Assembly: GCF_001046635.1 (NCBI RefSeq)
Contig: NZ_KQ130456.1
Span: 383,501-447,500, forward strand
Direction of reading: 5' to 3'
Length of the DNA stretch: 64,000 bases
Source: Novosphingobium barchaimii LL02
Lineage (GTDB): Bacteria > Pseudomonadota > Alphaproteobacteria > Sphingomonadales > Sphingomonadaceae
Shown in pieces: positions 58,291-64,000 of this stretch (its first letter is position 1; the number at the start of each line of letters is the position of its first letter). Both the position numbers and the translations under genes were made by a program. A model generated the notes under the pieces. It did not search any database, was not told the DNA's origin, and saw nothing but the letters and a program-made list of their open reading frames with translations.

Positions 58291-60113
58291 GCCTCCACCA
58301 CCTGACCGGCGGTGAGGGATACGTCGGACTTCGGCGCGCTGGGGATTTCGGCGATGCCGGGTTCGGGAACGCGGAAGAACCTGGCAGCGTTCGCGCGGCT
58401 GCCGAGTGCTTCGCTCGATGTCACGCTGATCAGCCAGGGCGAGGCGATGAGGCCCACGATGATCGGCGAGAGCCACAGCGCGGTCACCGGATCAAGCCAT
58501 GCCGTGGCGGCCAGCGCCGCACCCAGCAGCAGGTGTTCGCGAAGATCGGGCAGGATTTCGCGCACGGTGATGCGGCGGGCGTCGCGGGCCTGGGTGTTCC
58601 AGCCTGCCGAGATGCCCAGCAGCAGGCCCAGCAGCGCCTTGGTCTGGGTGACCATGGTGATCGGGGCGAGCAGCATGCCCAACACGATCTCCAGCGGTAC
58701 GGTGCGCAGGACCGCGCCTGCACCGCCGAAGCTGCGGCGACGCTCCTTGTTGGCCAGCATCCAGATCGTGCCCATCAGCTTGGGGCCGAACAGCAGCACC
58801 ACCGTCAGCGCCAGCACGCTGGGCGGAGCAAGGGTGACGAAACCGCCGGTGTCGCGGCTGGCGACTTGGCCGATCATCGCCAGGATCAGCAGCAACCACC
58901 CCGGCGAAGTGAGATAAGCCGAAGCACCGATCAGCAGGTGCAGGCGGCTGGTCCAGTGCAGGCCGGAGGCGCCCAGCAATTGCAGGTGCTGCAGGTTGCC
59001 CTGCATCCAGCGCCGGTCACGGATCGCCATGTCGACGATGGTGGGCGGGAATTCCTCGTAGCTGCCGCCGATCATCACCATGTGCACGGCCCATCCGCGC
59101 CGGCGCAGCAGCGCCGATTCCAGCATGTCGTGGCTCAGGATGTGGCCGCCGAACGGGGCCTTGCCCGGCAGTTCCGGCAGACCGCAGGAATCGGCGAAGG
59201 CGCGGGTGCGCACGATCGCGTTGTGGCCCCAGAAGTTGGATTCGGCGCCCGACCACCACAGCAGTCCGGCGCTGGCGATCGGCCCGTAGGCCTCGCTGGC
59301 GAACTGCATCCAGCGCTGGAACAGGGTGCGCGCATTGGTGATCATCGGCACCGTCTGCAGCAGGCCGATCGAGGGGCGTTCCTCCATGATCGAGGCCATG
59401 CCGACGATGGTGTCGCCGCTCATCATCGAATCCGCGTCGAGGATCAGCATGCATTCATAGGACGCGCCGAAGCGGCGGACCCACTCCGCGATATTGCCGG
59501 GCTTGCGCGCGGTGTTCTGCTCGCGTCGGCGGTAATAGACCTTGATCGGCGCTTCGGCGGCGAGTTCGCGCCAGGCGGCCTCCTCGCGCTTGCCGTGGAA
59601 AGGGTTGGAATCGCTGAGGATGAAGAAGTCGATCCAGGGTGCGCCGCCCGAGGCGGCGATGGAATTGGCCATGGCGCGGGCGCGGGCGAAGACTTCCTCG
59701 ACGCTCTCGTTATAGACCGGCATCAGCACGGCGGTGCGGTGGCGCAGGCTGGATGCCGGGCTGGGCAATGCGGTGAAGCCCGGATGCTCGCCGGTGATGA
59801 GCTTGAGAAAGCCGATGGTCGACGTGACGAAGCCGAAGGCGATCCAGCAGAACAGCGGCACGAAGAACACCAGCAGCAGCATTTCGACCCAGTCGAGCCC
59901 ATCGCGCGACAGTTCCATGCGCACCGTGCTTGACGCGGCCAGCCCGATCACGGCGGTCAGCGCGATCAGCAACATGCGCTTGACCAGCATTCCATGGGGA
60001 CTGGTCAGCACTTCGATCGCGCCGGGAGGATTGCCGTAAAGATTCTGCACCGGCATCACCAGCGGCGCTTCGGCAGGCAGCATGGGCGGCGCGGGCAGAA
60101 CGGTTACGCTCAC
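58287..60113 (-). CDS. opgH: Glucan biosynthesis glucosyltransferase H (OpgH/MdoH)
   Basis: A 608-residue inner-membrane family-2 glycosyltransferase that polymerises glucose from UDP-glucose into periplasmic beta-glucan and moves it across the membrane. After two membrane helices, the catalytic domain shows TAVLMPVYNE, FILSDSNPF, MLILDADSMMSGDT (D-x-D), and the Q-x-x-R-W motif near DRRWMQGNLQHL; five or six further helices follow. It is shorter than E. coli OpgH (847), lacking the long N-terminal and C-terminal cytoplasmic parts. Coupled to opgG by a four-base overlap. Confidence 0.95.
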   Translation of the reverse strand: MSVTVLPAPPMLPAEAPLVMPVQNLYGNPPGAIEVLTSPHGMLVKRMLLIALTAVIGLAASSTVRMELSRDGLDWVEMLLLVFFVPLFCWIAFGFVTSTIGFLKLITGEHPGFTALPSPASSLRHRTAVLMPVYNESVEEVFARARAMANSIAASGGAPWIDFFILSDSNPFHGKREEAAWRELAAEAPIKVYYRRREQNTARKPGNIAEWVRRFGASYECMLILDADSMMSGDTIVGMASIMEERPSIGLLQTVPMITNARTLFQRWMQFASEAYGPIASAGLLWWSGAESNFWGHNAIVRTRAFADSCGLPELPGKAPFGGHILSHDMLESALLRRRGWAVHMVMIGGSYEEFPPTIVDMAIRDRRWMQGNLQHLQLLGASGLHWTSRLHLLIGASAYLTSPGWLLLILAMIGQVASRDTGGFVTLAPPSVLALTVVLLFGPKLMGTIWMLANKERRRSFGGAGAVLRTVPLEIVLGMLLAPITMVTQTKALLGLLLGISAGWNTQARDARRITVREILPDLREHLLLGAALAATAWLDPVTALWLSPIIVGLIASPWLISVTSSEALGSRANAARFFRVPEPGIAEIPSAPKSDVSLTAGQVVEA

Positions 60114-61636
60114 GATACGGCTCCGGTTTCCAGCGACTTTATCACGGTTTCGCTAAGCGCGGTATCGCCGCGTTTGAGGTAAAGGCGGAAAGTGGGCTGG
60201 GTCACGTCTTTGGTCCTCACGTCGATCATGACGCGCCAAAGCGCGTCGGAGCGGGCCACGGGATAAGCGACGGCGGAGACGATTGCTCCCTTGGGCAGGT
60301 CGGTTTCGGCTGTAACGCCGCTTTCGCGCGTCAGCCCGGCAAGCGAAGGGCCTGCGAAATCGAAGACGAACTTGCGCACGCCGGCCATTGGCGGAGCGCC
60401 GGGAATGCCGCCCGGTCCTTCGAACATGTCGACGCAGCGCGAGGCGCGGTCAGCGGTCGGGTCGTTGGAAGACCACGTCAGGCGATAGGCGAAGTCGCGC
60501 CGTTCACCCGCCCTTGCTGGCTTGTCGCTGCGCCAGAACATGGCGATGTTGTCCATCGTCTCGCTGCTGGTGGGCATTTCGTAAAGGCACACCGCGCCCG
60601 CGCCCCAATCGCCCTTGGGTTCCACCCAGAGCGAGGGCCGGCGGTCGTAGAAGACGCCGTCGTCCTGGTAATGGTCGAAAGCCTGATCGCGCTGGAGCAG
60701 GCCAAAGCCCTTGGGCGATTTTGCCTGCATCGAATGCAGGTTGGCGACCGAGGGGTTGTCCAGCGGACGCCACACACGCTCGCCATTGCCGTCCCAGATC
60801 GCAAGGCCGTCCGAATCGTGGATTTCGGGGCGCCAGTCCGGGCGGGCGGTGCGGTTCGACTGGTCGTACCAGAACATGCTGGACGCGGCGGCAAGGCCCA
60901 GTTGCTTGACCGCCTTGCGCAGGAACAGCGCGGCGGTGACATCCTGCACAGCGCTGTCCTTGCCGTTGCGGCAGTCGAACGAATAGGCGCCCGCAAGGCT
61001 GGGACCATCGAGCAGGGCATAGACGCGCACGCTGTCCGGGCCGGTCTGCTCGATCCAGAAATGGGTGAAGGCGGGGAATTCCTCGCCGGTGGGCAGCCCG
61101 GTGTCGATGGCGATGGCGCGGGCGGAAAGTCCGTACTGGTCGCGCGATCCCGAGGACCGGAAGTAGCTGGCGCCCTGCCAGGCCAGCCAGTCGCTGCGGC
61201 CGGTGGCGTCCATCACCCGGAAGCCTACCGGGTCGGTGTTCTCGCTGGTGACGAACAGCCCGGCGGTATCGATGATCTCGCGCGCCTGGCCGTTTTCGAG
61301 CAAGCCGATGCGTACCGGCTTGGGCGCGGTGCCGCGCACGGCCGGAAACAGGCGAACATTGCCTGCAACGGTCTTGGCGTCACCGTAGGTCAGCTTTACC
61401 GCTGCATCGTAATCGGCGGCGGCGCGGGGCGAATCCGGGGTTTCGGCGTAAGGCTTGCGGGCAAGGGCGCGGGCCTGTGCGACAAGGCTGTCCCACGAAA
61501 ACGCAGCAGGCGGACCCATGCGCCCGCCCGCCGCTGCACCGCCCACCGCGGCGTTCACGCCGGCGGGCAGAGCGCCGGCGGCGGCGCCTGTTGCTGCAAG
61601 CGCCGCGAAAAGCCTGACAGCCATGCGGCGCGACAT
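60110..61636 (-). CDS. opgG: Glucan biosynthesis protein G/D (OpgG/OpgD), Tat-type signal
   Basis: A 508-residue periplasmic protein needed to form branched beta-glucan. The OpgG beta-sandwich begins at FSWDSLVAQARALARKPY and includes FPAFTHFWIEQTG, FEGPGG and PKGAIVSAVAYP. The N-terminus from ATG 61636 is MSRRMAVRLFAALAATG, a twin-arginine motif followed by a weak hydrophobic stretch, so Tat export as for E. coli OpgD is likely. The frame extends 28 residues upstream without homology. opgH follows. Confidence 0.94.
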   Translation of the reverse strand: MSRRMAVRLFAALAATGAAAGALPAGVNAAVGGAAAGGRMGPPAAFSWDSLVAQARALARKPYAETPDSPRAAADYDAAVKLTYGDAKTVAGNVRLFPAVRGTAPKPVRIGLLENGQAREIIDTAGLFVTSENTDPVGFRVMDATGRSDWLAWQGASYFRSSGSRDQYGLSARAIAIDTGLPTGEEFPAFTHFWIEQTGPDSVRVYALLDGPSLAGAYSFDCRNGKDSAVQDVTAALFLRKAVKQLGLAAASSMFWYDQSNRTARPDWRPEIHDSDGLAIWDGNGERVWRPLDNPSVANLHSMQAKSPKGFGLLQRDQAFDHYQDDGVFYDRRPSLWVEPKGDWGAGAVCLYEMPTSSETMDNIAMFWRSDKPARAGERRDFAYRLTWSSNDPTADRASRCVDMFEGPGGIPGAPPMAGVRKFVFDFAGPSLAGLTRESGVTAETDLPKGAIVSAVAYPVARSDALWRVMIDVRTKDVTQPTFRLYLKRGDTALSETVIKSLETGAVS

Positions 61637-61762
61637 CTGCGCGTCGTTTATCAGAATGGATACCTTTGTTGCCGCTAACTGCCTTGATGCCGATACGCAC
61701 GAGCGGCCCGATTGTTGCACGGCTCGCCATCGTACCGCGCCGGTTATGGCACGAGCGACCTT

Positions 61763-62968
61763 TCAGCGGCCTGTCCGCTCCGCACCGTTCGCCGCGTCCC
61801 GCCAACCGATGATCGCGCGGTCGCCCGGCTCGAGGTCGTTCGCGAAGACTTCAGTGCGCTTGCCGTCGCTACCGCCGACCGTGACATAGACCCGCCGGGG
61901 ATCGCCGCGTTCAAGAACGTAGATCCGCGCGCGCCTGCGCTTCTGGCCCACTATCGGCTCGAAAACGAGCGCGGCGTCGGGCACGAGCAGGACATTGCGG
62001 CGCTCGGGCAGCTGGATTTCCACCGTTGCGGCCATGCCGGGGCGAACCTTGGGGTCGGGCCGCTCGATCGTGAAGACCGCGTGCGGCGGCGCTGTCTGCG
62101 GCGGCGGGCTGACCCGCAGAAGGGTGAGAGTGGCCGACTGCGGCGTGTCTGGCATCGCATCGAGGCGGACCTGGGCCAGTGTACCGGCCTTGATCGGGTT
62201 GGCCTGCTGGTTGGAGAGCGGCACTTCGGTGGTCAGCGGGGCAAGGCCGGCAGCGATCGTGAACAGCGGCTGGTGTTCGCCCACCGTCTGGCCCGGCTGG
62301 ACATGACGTGTGGCCAGAATCCCCGAAATCGGCGCGCGCACTTCAGCCCCGGCTGCAAGCTGCTGATGTTCCTTGAGTTGGAGCTTTGCGGCCTGGGCCT
62401 CCGCACGGGCTGCGGCGACGCTCAGATCGGCCCGGTGTGCATCGGCGCGGGCGCGCTCGATCTCGTTCAGTGCAGGCGCGCGGCCGCCCGAACGCTTCCA
62501 CACGCTTTCGAAGCGGGCAAGGCGCGATCCGGTATCCTGCGCGGAAACCTGCGCGGCATCGAGCATGGCCTGCGCCGCGGTCACGCGCGAACGGTCGATC
62601 TCCACGGCGCTGGCCATCGCTCCGGCGTCGAGCTTTGCCAGCACTTCACCCTTTTCGACTTCGCCGTCGCTCTTGCCCGAAACCCAGATGATGCGGCCCG
62701 GCAGAACCGCAGTGACGGTCACTTCGCCCGATCCGCGAACCTGCCCGCGCTCGGACACCAGCGGGATCAGGTTCCCCCGTTCCACCGGCGCAGAGTAATA
62801 AGGGGAATCCTCGCCCATGACGAAGCGGACGAAGAACGTCAGCGCGCCAAGGCCCGCCAGGGCCAGCACCAGCAAGCTGAGCCAGTGGCGCGTGACCCTG
62901 CGCGGCGCGGCGCCCAGCAAGGCGTCGAGCGGGGAGTGGGTTTCGTGTTCGGTCTCGGCGTCAGTCAC
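61763..62968 (-). CDS. HlyD/MacA-type periplasmic adaptor subunit of an efflux system
   Basis: A 401-residue membrane-fusion protein. One N-terminal membrane segment (WLSLLVLALAGLGALTFFV) is followed by a biotinyl-lipoyl half-motif (VTVTAVLPGRIIWVSGKSDGEVEKGEVLAKLD), shown here in parts, a helical hairpin (about 115-215) and the second lipoyl half GAEVRAPISGILATRHVQPG, then beta-barrel regions. MacA-like adaptors join an ABC or RND pump to a TolC channel; the TolC-like gene overlaps its start. The pump gene would be beyond the window edge or elsewhere. Confidence 0.9.
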   Translation of the reverse strand: MTDAETEHETHSPLDALLGAAPRRVTRHWLSLLVLALAGLGALTFFVRFVMGEDSPYYSAPVERGNLIPLVSERGQVRGSGEVTVTAVLPGRIIWVSGKSDGEVEKGEVLAKLDAGAMASAVEIDRSRVTAAQAMLDAAQVSAQDTGSRLARFESVWKRSGGRAPALNEIERARADAHRADLSVAAARAEAQAAKLQLKEHQQLAAGAEVRAPISGILATRHVQPGQTVGEHQPLFTIAAGLAPLTTEVPLSNQQANPIKAGTLAQVRLDAMPDTPQSATLTLLRVSPPPQTAPPHAVFTIERPDPKVRPGMAATVEIQLPERRNVLLVPDAALVFEPIVGQKRRRARIYVLERGDPRRVYVTVGGSDGKRTEVFANDLEPGDRAIIGWRDAANGAERTGR

Positions 62969-64000
62969 AGGCGGCAGTCACCGTTATCGTTTCGGCCGTG
63001 GGCGCGGGGAAGGGCGCCACTATGGGCGTCAGCCCGCCGCGTGCCCATGCATCGTCCTGCCCTGACCACAAGTCCAGCGTGGCCGTCACCCGGCCGGCCC
63101 GCGCATCGACAAGCGCAAGTTCGACCGCAGTGGAAGCGGCTTCCGCGACGTAAAGCGTAGAGAACGGCCCGGCTCCCTGCCGATAGGCACCGCGTGCGTC
63201 CCTGACGGTGCGGCGCGCCTCCTGCAGGGCCTGCGTAAGACGGGCCTCGCGCAGCACGCCATCGGCCAGCGAGGCACGGCGCGGGTCCTCGGGCGGAGCG
63301 ATGGCTAGTGGGTCCACCGGCGGATCGGGGATGGCACCGGGCGAACCCAGCTTTTCGGCCAGTACATCAGGCTTGTCGCCGACCAGGCGGGCCAGTTCAG
63401 CCATGGCGCTATCCAGCCTGCCCTGCGAAAAGCCCAGTTCTCCCTGCGCGGTCTCGTCCTGAGAACGGGCCAGGGCGCCGTCGATGGCCGATGCCAGCCC
63501 GGCCTCGCGGCGGAACTGGGCGACTTCGGCGTTATCCTTGTACTGGGCGCGCAAGGCGCCGCGCAGGGCAATGTCCTGCTGCAGGCGGCGTACCTCTACA
63601 TAGGCCGCGGCGACCTGCCGGGCGAGACGTACGCGCCGGGTGACGACCCGCTCCACCCTGTCATCCCGAAGCTGGGGATCGGGCCGGACGTTCCTGTCGC
63701 CCAGCAATCGGCCCAGCCTGGCGCCAAGGCGCCTGGCATCTTCGGCGGTCTGCTGATCGTACTGGCGCAGGGCCGAGATTGTGCAGATCACTTCCTGGCT
63801 GGAATCCAGCGCTTGCTGCACCAATGCCACGAGAACCGGGTCGCCAGCCTCTTTCCACCATGCCGGCGCGGCGGGCGCAGATGCTTCGTCCGCCGCCAAA
63901 GCCGTTGCGGGCGAGGGCGTACTCGCGACGTTGCCACCCGCGACCGTGCATCCCGCACTTGCGAGAGTAAGGGCCAGCATAGCTGCCCTGCCCGTGCGGG
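62961..64000 (-). CDS. TolC-family outer-membrane efflux lipoprotein (start near or beyond window edge)
   Basis: The frame is open to the window end; ATG 63980 gives 339 residues with a lipoprotein-like N-terminus (LALTLASAGCTVAGG), and six more in-frame codons lead to the edge. The body is helical with two repeated coiled-coil halves, typical of TolC/OprM-type proteins (RQVAAAYVEVRRLQQDIALRG, then LARSQDETAQGELGFSQGRLD cut to fit). The region around residues 75-110 is less regular than in usual members. It would form the outer-membrane tunnel for the adaptor encoded next. Confidence 0.8.
   Translation of the reverse strand, partial: RTGRAAMLALTLASAGCTVAGGNVASTPSPATALAADEASAPAAPAWWKEAGDPVLVALVQQALDSSQEVICTISALRQYDQQTAEDARRLGARLGRLLGDRNVRPDPQLRDDRVERVVTRRVRLARQVAAAYVEVRRLQQDIALRGALRAQYKDNAEVAQFRREAGLASAIDGALARSQDETAQGELGFSQGRLDSAMAELARLVGDKPDVLAEKLGSPGAIPDPPVDPLAIAPPEDPRRASLADGVLREARLTQALQEARRTVRDARGAYRQGAGPFSTLYVAEAASTAVELALVDARAGRVTATLDLWSGQDDAWARGGLTPIVAPFPAPTAETITVTAACD

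Overview
The window is GC-rich chromosomal DNA from an alphaproteobacterium, most likely a member of the Sphingomonadales (Novosphingobium/Sphingomonas-like). The reasons are: TrcR (DUF1013), DUF1192, DUF2093, an MmcB-type nuclease-fold protein, a LytS/LytTR pair, an ATP-dependent DNA ligase with its associated metallo-beta-lactamase (MBL) exonuclease, opgGH, and a bactofilin gene paired with an M23 peptidase gene. It is almost wholly housekeeping sequence. I see no rRNA, prophage, integrase, transposase or CRISPR array. One tRNA is present, tRNA-Arg(CCG).

Layout. 1-2.4 kb: end of a fused MFS/spermidine-synthase-like gene, a gamma carbonic anhydrase and DUF167, followed by a parS-like palindrome. 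2.4-8.1 kb (minus): DNA ligase, MBL exonuclease, clpA, DUF1192. 8.4-10.3 kb: quinone oxidoreductase and trcR with a strong terminator. 10.5-12.0 kb (minus): bactofilin and M23 peptidase. 12.4-21.6 kb (plus): proA-nadD-rsfS-rlmH, a small unknown protein, an EnvC-like activator, S41 protease, DsbB, COQ7, a secreted unknown and a TSUP permease. 21.6-24.4 kb (minus): fabI, yihY and a DnaJ-like gene. 24.6-34.3 kb: pdxH, a CDF transporter, a lipoprotein, adenosine kinase, a DEDD exonuclease, purD/xseA (divergent), DUF2093, an M23 peptidase and a phytase-esterase-like protein. 34.4-47.8 kb (mostly minus): rpmB, tadA (plus), RNase T2, nadC, the LytTR/LytS pair, DsbA, an M48 protease, a PAS protein, an MFS exporter, DUF2141, a sterol-desaturase family enzyme, an RhlE-type helicase and mmcB.

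48.0-58.3 kb is the most coherent system. A cobalamin riboswitch precedes a tightly packed minus-strand operon: btuB-type receptor, DUF1636, cobT, cobC, cobS, cobD, cbiB, cobQ, cobU. Cobyrinate diamide synthase (cobB/cbiA) diverges from it. Together these cover B12 or corrinoid uptake, side-chain amidation, aminopropanol attachment and nucleotide-loop assembly. No corrin-ring genes are in the window. 58.3-64 kb (minus) holds opgG-opgH for osmoregulated periplasmic glucan and an adaptor/TolC-like pair of an export system cut by the window edge.

The least ordinary content is non-coding. There are two families of short intergenic inverted-repeat elements (three and two copies), a parS-like palindrome, a long structured 5' leader on the DEAD-box helicase gene, and a possible 20-codon ORF upstream of proA. 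Start codons were chosen by hand from homology, spacing and overlap, and several (TTG/GTG) are uncertain, as stated in the entries.
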